Below, one piece after another: positions 9,222 through 18,143 of a stretch of DNA of 64,000 nt; position 1 is the first letter of the stretch, and each line of letters begins with the position of its first letter. The DNA is taken from positions 1,039,501 to 1,103,500 of the forward strand of contig NZ_JAKQYJ010000001.1 of the NCBI RefSeq assembly GCF_022605525.1, written 5' to 3'. Below the pieces are notes generated by a model. That model saw only the letters and a list, made by a program, of their open reading frames with translations. It did not search any database and had not been told where the DNA came from. The DNA is from Porphyrobacter sp. GA68 (lineage in GTDB: Bacteria; Pseudomonadota; Alphaproteobacteria; Sphingomonadales; Sphingomonadaceae). A program made the translations under genes and the position numbers.

Positions 9222-9533
9222 TTACTCCGCCTTCGCGACCGGGGCGGCGTCGCCGAGGTCCTGATACCATGCCTCGACCGGCCCGGTCAGCTTGATCGTC
9301 AACGGCTGCCCCTTGCGATCCACCGTCTTGCCTGCCTGAACACGCACCCACCCTTCCGAGATGCAGTATTCCTCGATGTCGGTCCGCTCGCGCCCCTTGA
9401 AGCGGATGCCAATCCCGCGACGCAGCTTGTCCGCATCGAAGTGGGGGCTGCGCAGATTCACCGAAAGGTGATCGGGTGGCAGATCGGCGCCCGCTTCGAT
9501 TGCGGATGCGCCCTGTTGTTCCTGTTCGCTCAT
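9222..9533 (-). CDS. DUF3297 family protein
   Basis: A 103-residue soluble protein recognisable by PPDHLSVNLRSPHFDADKL, RGIGIRFKGRERTDIEEYCI and SEGWVRVQAGKTVDRKGQPL. This small family is widespread in proteobacteria, often near der, and has no established function. It is probably the first gene of the DUF3297-der-DUF2721 operon. Confidence 0.85.
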   Translation of the reverse strand: MSEQEQQGASAIEAGADLPPDHLSVNLRSPHFDADKLRRGIGIRFKGRERTDIEEYCISEGWVRVQAGKTVDRKGQPLTIKLTGPVEAWYQDLGDAAPVAKAE

Positions 9534-9574
9534 CCCGCGGCACTAGACAGGCGGCACTGTTGGCGCAAGCGGCC

Positions 9575-9757
9575 TCAGTCAGGCGGGAGGGGCGTGGTCA
9601 GCGGGAGCGGGTCCGGGTCGTCGTAGTCAGGCTGCGGCTCTTCGATTTCCGGCGGGTTGTCGCCGGGCTCGTTGAACGGTTCCGGCTGCGACGGTGTTTC
9701 CGGCGGCGCCTGCGGATTGTCGATGTCGGGTTGCGGAACCTGCGGTGTCGTGGCCAT
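9575..9757 (-). CDS. Small acidic proline-rich protein, hypothetical
   Basis: A 60-residue protein made almost wholly of Pro, Glu, Asp, Gln and Thr (MATTPQVPQPDIDNPQAPPE followed by PSQPEPFNEPGDNPPEIEEP). The start is fixed by a perfect AGGAGG seven bases before the ATG. An in-frame extension further upstream runs antisense through the tRNA-Leu gene and is not credible. There is no signal peptide, and the protein is predicted to be intrinsically disordered. Role unknown. Confidence 0.6.
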   Translation of the reverse strand: MATTPQVPQPDIDNPQAPPETPSQPEPFNEPGDNPPEIEEPQPDYDDPDPLPLTTPLPPD

Positions 9758-9914
9758 CTTAGTGCCTCCTGTGTGGGGTTGCGGCACGGGCAATACGGGC
9801 GACGGCGGATGGCCGTTCCTGTTTGGGCCGCAAATACTTGCCCTTTCCCCCGACCGCTTATAAGGCGCACCCCTTGATTTCACCGGTGGCGTGGGCCGCC
9901 GGGCTGGCGCTGTT

Positions 9915-9999
9915 GCGGGCGTGGCGGAATTGGTAGACGCGCTGGTTTTAGGTACCAGTATCGAAGGATGTGGGGGTTCGAGTCCCTTCGCCCGCACCA
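9915..9999 (+). tRNA. tRNA-Leu (anticodon UAG)
   Basis: An 85-base cloverleaf. The acceptor stem GCGGGCG pairs with CGCCCGC, with discriminator A and an encoded CCA at 9997-9999. The anticodon stem CTGGT/ACCAG encloses the loop TTTAGGT, giving anticodon TAG. A long variable arm follows and the T arm reads GGGGGTTCGAGTCCC. It lies 65 bases upstream of tig. Confidence 0.97.
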
Positions 10000-10063
10000 G
10001 CACCGCCGCACCGCCCCCGCGCGGCAACCCATTCGATTCGACAAAAAGGTTTCAAAGGCACTC

Positions 10064-11668
10064 ATGGACATTCAGCAGACCACCGACAGCGGCCTCAAGC
10101 GCGGTTATCGCCTGCGCATTCCGGCACAGGAAATCGACAGCCGTATCGTTCAGGAACTGCGCAAGATCGCGCCGCAGGTGCGCATGCCCGGTTTTCGGCC
10201 GGGCAAGGTTCCTGCCAATCTCGTGCGCAAGATGCACGGCGAACAGTTGCACGCGCAGGTGCTCAACGACACCATCCGCGAGTCGATCGACAATCTCCTG
10301 CGCGACAAGCAGCTGCGCCCGGCAATGCAGCCGAAGGTCGAACTTGGCGAAGGATATGAGAACGGCAAGGACGCCGAGCTTACGGTCGAGATGGAAGTTC
10401 TGCCCCAGGTGAATGTGCCTGACGTCGACGGGCTCAAGCTGGAACGCCTGGCCGTGGCCGTCAAAGATGAAGAGGTGAATGAACGGCTGGATCAGCTCGC
10501 CGGGCAGAACAAGAGCTACACGGACGCACCCAAGGCGCGCAAGGCGCAGCAGGGCGACCAGTTGCTGATCGACTTTGTTGGCCGCGTCGACGGTACCGAG
10601 TTCGAAGGCGGCAAAGCCGAAGGCGCGACACTGGTGCTGGGCTCTGGTACCTTCATTCCTGGTTTCGAGGATCAACTGGCCGGCGTGAAGGCGGGTGACG
10701 TCAAGACCATCACCGTAACCTTCCCGGCCGATTACCCGGCGGAAAACCTGAAGGGCAAGGAAGCCGAATTCGACGTCACTGTGCAGGCGGTGAAGATCGA
10801 AGGCGAAACCAAGTTGGATGACGATTTTGCCAAGCAGTTCGGGCTGGAAAGCATGGACAAGCTGCGCGAGATCATGCGCGCGCAGATGGAGCAGGAATTG
10901 GCCGGGCTGACCCGCACGCAGATGAAGCGCGCTCTGCTTGACCAGCTGGCGGCGGATCACGACTTCGCCGTACCGGAAAACATGGTGGAGGCCGAGTTCG
11001 CGCAGATCTGGGCGCAACTGGAGCAGGAGGCTGCCAAGGCCGACGATCCGGCCGCGGCGAAGAGCGAGATCGAAGGCGACCGCGACGATTACCGCCGCAT
11101 CGCGGAACGCCGGGTTCGGTTGGGCCTCCTCCTGTCGGAGATCGGACAGGCGAACAACATCCAGATCAGCAATCAGGAAATGAACATGCTGATCCAGCAG
11201 GCCGCGCAGCAGTACCGCGCCGAAGACCGGCAAAGGTTCATCGACTACGTGCAGCAGGAGCCCATGGCCGCGGCGCAGTTGCGGGCACCGCTGTACGAGG
11301 ACAAGGTGGTCGATTTCCTGTTCGACAAGGCGCAGATCACCGACCGCGAAGTAACCCGCGAAGAGCTGGAAGCAGCGATCGAGGCTGACGAGGGCGAGCA
11401 GGAGGCGAAGCCCGCGACGAAGAAGAAGGCTCCGGCAAAGAAGGCGGCGAAGGCCGACGGGAACGCTCCTGCCGACCAAGCCGAAGGTGGCGAGGCGGCC
11501 AAGAAGCCCGCAGCGAAGAAGGCAGGCGGGAAAAAGAGCGCTGACGCGGCCGGGGACGCGCCCAGGGCTGCAAAAACTGCCGATGAGGGCAAGGCCACGA
11601 AAGCTGCGCCCAAGAAGGCGGCTGCCAAGGGCGGTGCCAAGAAGACGGCAGGCAAGAAGGACGACTGA
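10064..11668 (+). CDS. tig: Trigger factor with long basic Lys/Ala-rich C-terminal tail
   Basis: A 534-residue ribosome-bound peptidyl-prolyl isomerase and chaperone. The N-terminal ribosome-binding domain contains MPGFRPGKVPANLVRKMHG with the G-F-R-P-G-K signature at residues ~44-49. A central FKBP domain follows (QGDQLLIDFVGRVDGTEFEG, ~160-240), then the helical chaperone domain. The frame from 9968 includes tRNA sequence, so the ATG at 10064 is used. The last ~95 residues are an extension of Lys, Ala, Gly and Pro (KKAPAKKAAK, KKPAAKKAGGKK, APKKAAAKGG) resembling histone H1 or AlgP tails; E. coli trigger factor ends at 432 residues. The tail could bind rRNA or other nucleic acid. Confidence 0.95.
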   Translation: MDIQQTTDSGLKRGYRLRIPAQEIDSRIVQELRKIAPQVRMPGFRPGKVPANLVRKMHGEQLHAQVLNDTIRESIDNLLRDKQLRPAMQPKVELGEGYENGKDAELTVEMEVLPQVNVPDVDGLKLERLAVAVKDEEVNERLDQLAGQNKSYTDAPKARKAQQGDQLLIDFVGRVDGTEFEGGKAEGATLVLGSGTFIPGFEDQLAGVKAGDVKTITVTFPADYPAENLKGKEAEFDVTVQAVKIEGETKLDDDFAKQFGLESMDKLREIMRAQMEQELAGLTRTQMKRALLDQLAADHDFAVPENMVEAEFAQIWAQLEQEAAKADDPAAAKSEIEGDRDDYRRIAERRVRLGLLLSEIGQANNIQISNQEMNMLIQQAAQQYRAEDRQRFIDYVQQEPMAAAQLRAPLYEDKVVDFLFDKAQITDREVTREELEAAIEADEGEQEAKPATKKKAPAKKAAKADGNAPADQAEGGEAAKKPAAKKAGGKKSADAAGDAPRAAKTADEGKATKAAPKKAAAKGGAKKTAGKKDD

Positions 11669-11692
11669 GGCAACAAACTGCGAGTTGTTGCC
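11669..11692 (+). terminator. Hairpin directly after tig
   Basis: A perfect 8-bp inverted repeat (GGCAACAA/TTGTTGCC) with an eight-base loop begins at the base after the tig stop. There is no T run, so it may be a weak terminator or a 3'-end stabilising hairpin. Confidence 0.4.
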
Positions 11693-11830
11693 GGACAGGG
11701 TGCGGTTATGGCTTCGGGCGGGTGCTGTGCCAGCGGAATTTGCCCGAAGCAGTCCTTCATTTCGGCGGCCTGACTCTCCAGGTCAGTGCCGCACAGGCGC
11801 TGACCGGCCCATCCAGCCGGCCGATGCGGG

Positions 11831-13162
11831 CTAGGAGCCGATAGGCGCGGCTGCCTCCTCCTTGGGTGGTAAGCGGTCGTCTTGCCCTTCATGGATGTGG
11901 TGGCCCCGCGTTTCCACGAACCGCATGATCCGATTGGCGCTAACGCCATGGACCACGATCGACAGTAGAATGGTGAAGCTCGCCACCGACCAGACCGTCC
12001 CGAGTTGCTCGAAAGCAGCGCTGTTCTGGCCGTAGGCGAGATAGTAAATCGACCCGAGACCGCGCACACCCAGAAACGCGACCGCTAGCCTGCCGGGCAG
12101 TGGCAGCGGCGAGCGCCACTCCGCCAGCAGGCCCGACAGCGGCCGGATGGCGAACACCAGCAGCCCACCGATCACCGCGCCGCGCCAGTCGAGCTGGGCC
12201 AGCACCCCGCTGGCGATCATTGCACCGAACGCGAACAGCATGCCAACCAGCACGATCTTTTCCACCTGCTCGATGAAGTGGTGGCTCATGCGGTGATAGC
12301 GGCTGCGGCTCTCGTACTGGCGCGCCGTCACGGCGGCGACAAACACCGCCAGAAAGCCATAACCCTGGACCATTTCGGCAAGACCATAGGAAAACAGGAG
12401 CGACCCAAGCACGATCAACCCCTCGGCGGTGTGCTCGCCCTGTTTGGGGCCGTCAGCGCCGAGGGCTGCATCGCCGCCGCGCTCGAAGATGTACCAGGCG
12501 GCCAGTCGGCCCGTGGCAACACCCGTCAGAACGCCTGCACCAACCCGCCAGACAAGATCCAAGGCAAACCATTGAGCAGTCCAGGTGCCAATCCCGGCCA
12601 CGCCAACGGCACCAATGGCGAGGTAAACGAACGGAAATGCCAGCCCGTCGTTCAGCCCGGCCTCGGTGGTGAGGCTGAAACGCACATCGTGGCGGCGCTT
12701 GTCTCCAGGCGGGCCGACCGACACGCTGCTGGCCAATACGGGATCGGTGGGCGCCAGCGCCGCACCCAGCAGCAGGGCGGTCGCCACCGGGAGCCCCAAC
12801 AGACCCCATCCCAGAAGCGCAACGGCGGCGATGCACAGCGGCATGGCGATTACGAGCAGCGGCCAGACCTGCCGCCAGTTGGCCCAGCTGACCGGCCGGT
12901 CAAGCGCGAGTCCAGCACCCATCAGCGACGCAATGACGATAAACTCGGACGCGTACTCCAGCACCGTCGCATCAAACCCGTCGGCTGCGGGATTGATGTT
13001 CGGCAGGCCGAGCGGCAGCGAGAACACGGCAAAACCAAGCAATACGTAGGCGATCGGCAGCGACAGCCAACGGTCGGCCAACCAGCGTTCGGCCAGTGAC
13101 GTCGCCATCAGGCCTAGACCAAACAAAACGAACAGGAAAATGCGCGGCTCAAACTCGAACAT
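11831..13162 (-). CDS. Cation:proton antiporter, CPA1 family
   Basis: A 443-residue sodium (or potassium)/proton exchanger with about 12 membrane helices. The family hallmark with two acidic transport residues is replaced or shifted in this subfamily; visible markers are LGAALAPTDPVLASSVSVG near residue 140, EAGLNDGLAFPFVYLAIG near 165 and FLGVRGLGSIYYLAYGQ near 365. The C-terminal ~40 residues are cytoplasmic and His/Glu-rich. It lies on the minus strand between tig and clpP together with the amidase gene, 27 bases downstream of it. Ion specificity cannot be told from sequence. Confidence 0.88.
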   Translation of the reverse strand: MFEFEPRIFLFVLFGLGLMATSLAERWLADRWLSLPIAYVLLGFAVFSLPLGLPNINPAADGFDATVLEYASEFIVIASLMGAGLALDRPVSWANWRQVWPLLVIAMPLCIAAVALLGWGLLGLPVATALLLGAALAPTDPVLASSVSVGPPGDKRRHDVRFSLTTEAGLNDGLAFPFVYLAIGAVGVAGIGTWTAQWFALDLVWRVGAGVLTGVATGRLAAWYIFERGGDAALGADGPKQGEHTAEGLIVLGSLLFSYGLAEMVQGYGFLAVFVAAVTARQYESRSRYHRMSHHFIEQVEKIVLVGMLFAFGAMIASGVLAQLDWRGAVIGGLLVFAIRPLSGLLAEWRSPLPLPGRLAVAFLGVRGLGSIYYLAYGQNSAAFEQLGTVWSVASFTILLSIVVHGVSANRIMRFVETRGHHIHEGQDDRLPPKEEAAAPIGS

Positions 13163-13189
13163 CGGTAAAAATCCCGCGCTGGAAAGGGC

Positions 13190-14722
13190 TTACGGCTCCC
13201 AACGCCGGAACGAGGGAGATGGCACCATTGCTGTACGATACTGTTCGTAAGCCGCGCCGGCGCGCAGAACCGCGGCGTCCTGCCACTGCCCTCCGATGAT
13301 GCTCAGGCCGACGGGCAATCGTTCCACCGCTCCCATCGGCACGGTGAGATGAGGGTATCCGGCAATGGCGGCGAGGTAGCCTGCGCCAATACCGCCCGCG
13401 AAGTTATCTCCGTTCACAAGGTCCGTCGTCCAGGTTGGCCCGGTGGTCGGCGCAACCAGGAAAGCGACACCGTTGTCGGCCAGCAGCTTGTCGATCCCTT
13501 CGGCGCGGGACAGGCGGCGCAATGTGGCAAGGTTCTTGGCATATGCGTCGTCGTCGGTGGTGGTCAGCGCCTGCTCGAACAGATCCTGCCCGAACCAGCG
13601 CAGCTCTGTGTCCGCATTTGCGGCGTTGAATGCGACCACATCGGCCAGACTGCGGGGCCCGCCGGCGCCAGGCAGCGTGCCGAGATAGCGGTCCATTTCC
13701 TTGCGCAGTTCATGCAGGAGAACAGGCAGCGTTGCCTGCCACAGTTCGCCGGGGGGCGCGTAAGCGACATCGACCAGCACCGCGCCGCCGCGTTGGAGAT
13801 CTGCCAGCGCCGCCTCAAATAGCGCTCTGACGTCGGCGCGAGTGCCGACCGCGCTCCGCAGCACCCCGATTCGCACGCCTGCCAGCGATGAAGTGTCGAG
13901 GCCTGCGGTGTAGTCCTCGACCCGGGCAGCGCCGATGGTCGCGGGATCGGCTGGATCTTCGCCCGCGATGGCGGTCAGCAGCAGCGCGGCATCGCGCACG
14001 CTGCGCGCCATCGGTCCGGCGGTGTCCTGCGTGCTTGAGATCGGCACCACATGCGTGCGGCTGACGATCCCGACGCTGGGTTTGAAGCCGACAATTCCAT
14101 TGATGCTGGCGGGACAGGTGATCGAGCCGTTAGTCTCTGTGCCGATTGCGGCCCACGCAAGGCCCGCTGCTACTGCCGCGCCGCTGCCTGACGATGATCC
14201 GCATGCGTTGCGGTCGGTGGCGTGCGGATTGCGGGTGAGTCCGCCCACCGCGCTCCACCCGCTGGTTGAATCCGTGTCGCGGATATTCGCCCATTCGCTC
14301 AGGTTGGCCTTGCCCAGCACGACACCGCCGGCTTCCCGCAAGCGGGCGATCAGGGGCGCATCCCGGCCGGTGGTGTTGCCGGCCAGCGCCAGACTGCCTG
14401 CCGTGGTCGGCAGTTCGCGCGTCTCGATGTTGTCCTTCACAAGCACCGCCCGTCCGGCCAGCGGCAGATCACGCGCCGCGGCCGCGTCGCCTGCCGCCCC
14501 TTCGTTCAGGCTGATCACCGCATTCAGCTGCGGCCCGACGTCGTCCAGTTGTGCAATCCGCAGCCTGTAATGGGCAACGGCCTCCACCGGGTCATTCGGG
14601 ACAGAGTCGGACGTTCGGGCGTCCGGCCTCGCTATCGGATCGGACGGCAGCGTGGCGCAGCCAGCCGTGACGGTGAGAACAAGGCCAAGCGAGGCGAGCG
14701 GTCGGAAAGCACGAAGTTGCAT
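13190..14722 (-). CDS. Amidase-signature hydrolase, predicted lipoprotein
   Basis: A 510-residue member of the amidase signature family with the Ser-cisSer-Lys triad: Lys96 in RAVLVKDNIE, the cis-Ser in CGSSSGSGAA (~177-178) and the nucleophile Ser200 in ETNGSITCPASINGIVGFKP. Unlike GatA, it has an N-terminal signal sequence with a lipobox (TVTAGC, Cys22), so it probably acts in the periplasm attached to a membrane. Related secreted amidases hydrolyse small amides or peptide amides; the substrate here is unknown. It is probably cotranscribed with the antiporter downstream. Confidence 0.88.
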   Translation of the reverse strand: MQLRAFRPLASLGLVLTVTAGCATLPSDPIARPDARTSDSVPNDPVEAVAHYRLRIAQLDDVGPQLNAVISLNEGAAGDAAAARDLPLAGRAVLVKDNIETRELPTTAGSLALAGNTTGRDAPLIARLREAGGVVLGKANLSEWANIRDTDSTSGWSAVGGLTRNPHATDRNACGSSSGSGAAVAAGLAWAAIGTETNGSITCPASINGIVGFKPSVGIVSRTHVVPISSTQDTAGPMARSVRDAALLLTAIAGEDPADPATIGAARVEDYTAGLDTSSLAGVRIGVLRSAVGTRADVRALFEAALADLQRGGAVLVDVAYAPPGELWQATLPVLLHELRKEMDRYLGTLPGAGGPRSLADVVAFNAANADTELRWFGQDLFEQALTTTDDDAYAKNLATLRRLSRAEGIDKLLADNGVAFLVAPTTGPTWTTDLVNGDNFAGGIGAGYLAAIAGYPHLTVPMGAVERLPVGLSIIGGQWQDAAVLRAGAAYEQYRTAMVPSPSFRRWEP

Positions 14723-14853
14723 GCGGCCTTGTCGTTCGCGCTCACCTGAAGTGCAAGAGGAGTACTTCCGGCCAACAACGATCTAAACACTCTTGAACAT
14801 GGCGGCGCCAATCGCAAGATAGGCGCGCACTTCCAAATTGAGAGGATTTTTTC

Positions 14854-15552
14854 ATGATCGACCTGTTCGGCACCGATGCCTATGCCAGCCAGGGCCGTTT
14901 CACACACGACCCGGTGACAGGCGCGCTGGTGCCGATGGTGGTGGAACAGACCAGCCGCGGCGAACGCAGCTTCGACATCTTTTCCCGCCTGCTGCGCGAA
15001 CGGATCGTTTTCGTCAGCGGCCAGGTTGAGGACCAGATGGCGTCGTTGATCGTGGCGCAGCTGCTGTTCCTTGAATCCGAAAACCCTTCCAAGCCGATCT
15101 CGATGTACATCAACTCACCCGGTGGGGTGGTGACGGCGGGGCTCGCCATCCACGACACGATGCAGTACATCAAACCGCGCGTTTCGACCGTCTGCGTCGG
15201 CCAGGCTGCGTCCATGGGCAGCTTCTTGCTGGCCGCCGGAGAGCCGGGGATGCGGATCGCCCTGCCGAATGCGCGCATCATGGTGCACCAGCCGTCCGGC
15301 GGAGCGCGCGGGATGGCCTCCGACATCGAGATTGTCGCGCGCGAAATCCTGCGGATGCGCGAACGGCTGAATGCACTGTACGCCAAATACACCGGCAAGA
15401 CGCTGACGGAAATCGAGCAGGCAATGGATCGGGACACCTTCCTGGAAGCGGACGAAGCGATGAAGTTCGGGCTGGTGGACAAGGTGTTCGAAACCCGCCC
15501 CGAAGGAGATCAGCCGGAAGGCGACAAGGGTTCGGGCGGGGCGCCTGAGTAA
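14854..15552 (+). CDS. clpP: ATP-dependent Clp protease proteolytic subunit
   Basis: A 232-residue serine peptidase forming the 14-mer chamber of ClpXP/ClpAP. Catalytic Ser120 lies in [15 protein letters not shown] and His145 in [13 protein letters not shown]. The N terminus ([20 protein letters not shown]) is that of an active family member, and the last ~25 residues are Gly/Glu-rich and flexible. In alphaproteobacteria ClpXP degrades CtrA and other cell-cycle proteins. clpX follows after 311 bases, far enough for its own promoter. Confidence 0.97.
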   Translation: MIDLFGTDAYASQGRFTHDPVTGALVPMVVEQTSRGERSFDIFSRLLRERIVFVSGQVEDQMASLIVAQLLFLESENPSKPISMYINSPGGVVTAGLAIHDTMQYIKPRVSTVCVGQAASMGSFLLAAGEPGMRIALPNARIMVHQPSGGARGMASDIEIVAREILRMRERLNALYAKYTGKTLTEIEQAMDRDTFLEADEAMKFGLVDKVFETRPEGDQPEGDKGSGGAPE

Positions 15553-15863
15553 GCACTCGCAAACAGGCTTAGGTCCGCAGACTGCGCGGTTGCACCGCAA
15601 GGCAAGCGCGATTTGGGGGTAAGCGCCGTGCCCGTGGCTCGGCCTCCCTGCTGCGCGTTTTCCACCGGGCGCGGCTCTGCCGATGCCTGCATCTGATGAA
15701 TCGCCCACAAGGTTGAGAGCGCGCGCCCGTGTGCGCCGTTAGGATAGAGTTGACACTATAGAATTATGCAGTGTCGATTGATATCGTGCCTTTGCGGGCT
15801 ACATTCCGATTGAAGAATCGCACCTGACGCCGTTCTAGGCTTCTGGCGAAAATTGGATAAGGC
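15553..15863. other. clpP-clpX intergenic region
   Basis: 311 bases without a convincing gene. A TTGACA hexamer at 15750-15755 could be a -35 element for clpX, but no clear -10 lies at normal spacing, so no promoter is called. AAGG just before the clpX ATG is the likely ribosome site. Confidence 0.4.
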
Positions 15864-17132
15864 ATGACGAAATTGAGCAATTCCGACAGCAAGAGCACCC
15901 TCTACTGCAGCTTCTGCGGGAAATCCCAGCATGAGGTGCGCAAGCTGATCGCCGGGCCGACCGTGTTCATCTGCGATGAGTGCGTTGAACTTTGCAACGA
16001 TATCATCCGCGAAGAAACGAAGGCGGGAATTGTCGGGCGCAAGGAAGGCGACGTGCCCACGCCCATGGAGATTTTCTCCACCCTCAATGACTATGTCATT
16101 GGGCAGGACCGGGCGAAGCGCGTGCTGTCGGTGGCAGTTCACAACCACTACAAACGGCTCAAGCACTCCGGCAAGTCGGGCGATGTGGAGCTTGCCAAGT
16201 CGAACATCCTGCTCGTCGGACCGACCGGCAGCGGCAAGACGCTGCTGGCGCAGACGCTGGCGCGCACCTTTGACGTGCCGTTCACGATGGCCGATGCCAC
16301 CACCCTGACCGAGGCTGGCTACGTCGGGGAAGATGTGGAGAACATCATCCTCAAGCTGCTGCAAGCCAGCGACTATAATGTCGAAAAGGCACAGCACGGC
16401 ATCGTCTATATCGACGAGATCGACAAGATCACCCGCAAGGCCGAAAACCCTTCGATTACGCGGGACGTGTCGGGCGAAGGGGTGCAGCAGGCGCTGCTCA
16501 AGCTGATGGAGGGTACGACGGCCTCCGTCCCGCCGCAGGGCGGACGCAAGCATCCGCAGCAGGAGTTCCTGCAGGTCGATACGACGAACATCCTGTTTAT
16601 CTGCGGCGGCGCCTTTGCCGGTCTGGACAAGATCATCGCCGACCGCCTGCAGAAGCGGTCGATCGGGTTCGGTGCGCATGTCGCCGATCCTGACAAGCGC
16701 CGCGTTGGCGAATTGCTGGAGAAGGGCGAGCCGGAGGATCTGCTGAAATTCGGCCTGATTCCGGAGTTCGTCGGACGTCTGCCGGTGATCGCTACCCTGA
16801 CGGACCTGGACGTGGAAGCGCTGGTGCAGATCCTGTCGGAGCCGAAGAACGCGCTGGTCAAACAGTATCGCAAGCTGTTCGAACTGGAGAACGTGGAGCT
16901 TACCTTCACCAAGGACGCGCTGGAGACAATCGCGCAGAAGGCCATTCTGCGGAAAACCGGCGCGCGCGGCCTGCGATCGATCGTCGAAGGCATTCTGCTC
17001 GACACGATGTTCGACCTTCCCGACATGGAGGGTGTCAGCGAGATCGTCGTGGACAAGGATGTGGTGGAAGGCCGCAAGGCGCCGGTCCAGGTGATGGATG
17101 GCACCAAGGGCAAGAAGGAAGCGGCAGCCTGA
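15864..17132 (+). CDS. clpX: ATP-dependent Clp protease ATP-binding subunit ClpX
   Basis: A 422-residue AAA+ unfoldase. The N-terminal four-cysteine zinc domain ([14 protein letters not shown] and [10 protein letters not shown]) spans residues ~13-42. Walker A is GPTGSGKT at ~118-125, the pore loop GYVGED at ~150, Walker [10 protein letters not shown] at ~180, and the IGF loop for ClpP docking is SIGFGAH near 267. Sensor 2 lies in [13 protein letters not shown]. Length and domains are complete. It works with ClpP upstream. Confidence 0.98.
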   Translation: MTKLSNSDSKSTLYCSFCGKSQHEVRKLIAGPTVFICDECVELCNDIIREETKAGIVGRKEGDVPTPMEIFSTLNDYVIGQDRAKRVLSVAVHNHYKRLKHSGKSGDVELAKSNILLVGPTGSGKTLLAQTLARTFDVPFTMADATTLTEAGYVGEDVENIILKLLQASDYNVEKAQHGIVYIDEIDKITRKAENPSITRDVSGEGVQQALLKLMEGTTASVPPQGGRKHPQQEFLQVDTTNILFICGGAFAGLDKIIADRLQKRSIGFGAHVADPDKRRVGELLEKGEPEDLLKFGLIPEFVGRLPVIATLTDLDVEALVQILSEPKNALVKQYRKLFELENVELTFTKDALETIAQKAILRKTGARGLRSIVEGILLDTMFDLPDMEGVSEIVVDKDVVEGRKAPVQVMDGTKGKKEAAA

Positions 17133-17138
17133 TTGCAA

Positions 17139-17166
17139 GGCGCTGCTCCCCGATCCGGGCAGCGCC
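17139..17166 (+). terminator. Hairpin downstream of clpX
   Basis: A perfect 8-bp stem (GGCGCTGC/GCAGCGCC) with a 12-base loop starts seven bases after the clpX stop and is followed by GTTGTTC, with no long T run. Probable transcription end. Confidence 0.55.
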
Positions 17167-17444
17167 GTTGTTCAGCTCCTGAGGGCCAGAGGCTGCTCTA
17201 AGGCATCTCTCCTATTTTAGAAAGTTCAGGCAGCGTTCTGTGAGGCGGCGAGAGGCTGTTGCGGGGCGTCCAATGGAAGGCTCGGCATCGCGTATGGCGC
17301 CGCTCTCGCGAGGCGCCACTGGAAGTCTGCTGACGGCTTTTAAGCGTTTGCGCTTGTGGCACATTTGGCGAGCCGATACGATGAGCAAGGCGTCTGGACG
17401 AGAGTTCCATCTGTTAACCGCGACGCGGTATGGGCCGAGCTGAG
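17167..17444. other. Intergenic region between clpX and the glycosyltransferase gene
   Basis: No gene is evident here. Base composition falls toward the following gene, with AT-rich patches such as CTCCTATTTTAGAAAG. No promoter can be named with confidence. Confidence 0.4.
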
Positions 17445-18137
17445 ATGATATTTGATCAATACGACTCCGTCCGCATAATCAATCTTCCCCACCGCCGCGA
17501 CCGGCGCCGGGAGATGGACCGCGAACTCGCCAAGGTCGGCCTTTTAGGTGATCCGAAGGTTCAATACTTCAGCGCGGTGAAGCCGGATGGTCCGGGGTTG
17601 TTTCACTGTCTGGGAGCCAACGGCGCCTTTCAGAGCCACTTGCAGGTTTTGACCGATGCACTCGCAGACCGGCGATCTGTCATCGTGCTAGAGGACGATT
17701 GCGTGTTTCTGCCTGCTGCCAGAAGTATGCAGCAAGAGAGCGACACCGATATTCTGTACGGCGGATTTGCCTTGGCCAGCGATGAACAAGACCTTTTAAA
17801 TGCCGATATTGAAGGGGCTCACTTCATGGGCTTCTCAGTGTCAGCGCTGGAAAAGCTGGTTCCATTTCTGCAATCGCTGCTTGATCCTGAGACGCAATAC
17901 GATCCGGCAATCGTCCGTTCCGATTTCAATCCGCGCATCAGGCCGCCGATTGATGGGGCATATGTCTGGTTCAGGCGCTACCATCCCGAAATCAGGACAC
18001 AGTTTCTGCCCCTCGCGGATTATCGGATATCGGCAACCGACATTGGCGAGCGCAAATGGTTTGATCAGGTGCCGGTTCTGCGCAGTGTCGCCAATCAGGC
18101 GCGGCGGATGAAGGAGAAGCTCCAGCCTCGCGGCTGA
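17445..18137 (+). CDS. Glycosyltransferase family 25-like protein
   Basis: About 230 residues from the ATG at 17445; an ATG 15 bases upstream is an alternative. The N terminus (VRIINLPHRRDRRREMDREL) and the acidic metal-binding motif RSVIVLEDDCVF near residue 80 match glycosyltransferase family 25, whose members add sugars such as galactose to lipopolysaccharide. GANGAFQSHLQVL corresponds to the conserved segment that precedes the acidic motif. No acceptor can be inferred. The gene stands alone and is visibly lower in GC than its neighbours, which suggests acquisition by transfer. Confidence 0.75.
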   Translation: MIFDQYDSVRIINLPHRRDRRREMDRELAKVGLLGDPKVQYFSAVKPDGPGLFHCLGANGAFQSHLQVLTDALADRRSVIVLEDDCVFLPAARSMQQESDTDILYGGFALASDEQDLLNADIEGAHFMGFSVSALEKLVPFLQSLLDPETQYDPAIVRSDFNPRIRPPIDGAYVWFRRYHPEIRTQFLPLADYRISATDIGERKWFDQVPVLRSVANQARRMKEKLQPRG

Positions 18138-18143
18138 CGCTGA

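Noticed and set aside
9968-10063. N-terminal extension of trigger factor
   Set aside because: These codons start in the tRNA-Leu gene and give MWGFESLRPHQ, a common false extension from tRNA T-arm sequence.
14789-14830. RpoH promoter upstream of clpP
   Set aside because: CTTGAA is present, but the downstream CYTAT-type element is absent at the right spacing.
15750-15778. Sigma-70-like promoter for clpX
   Set aside because: A TTGACA hexamer is present but no acceptable -10 box lies 16-18 bases away.
15756-17138. Minus-strand open frame opposite clpX
   Set aside because: Shadow of clpX without motifs.
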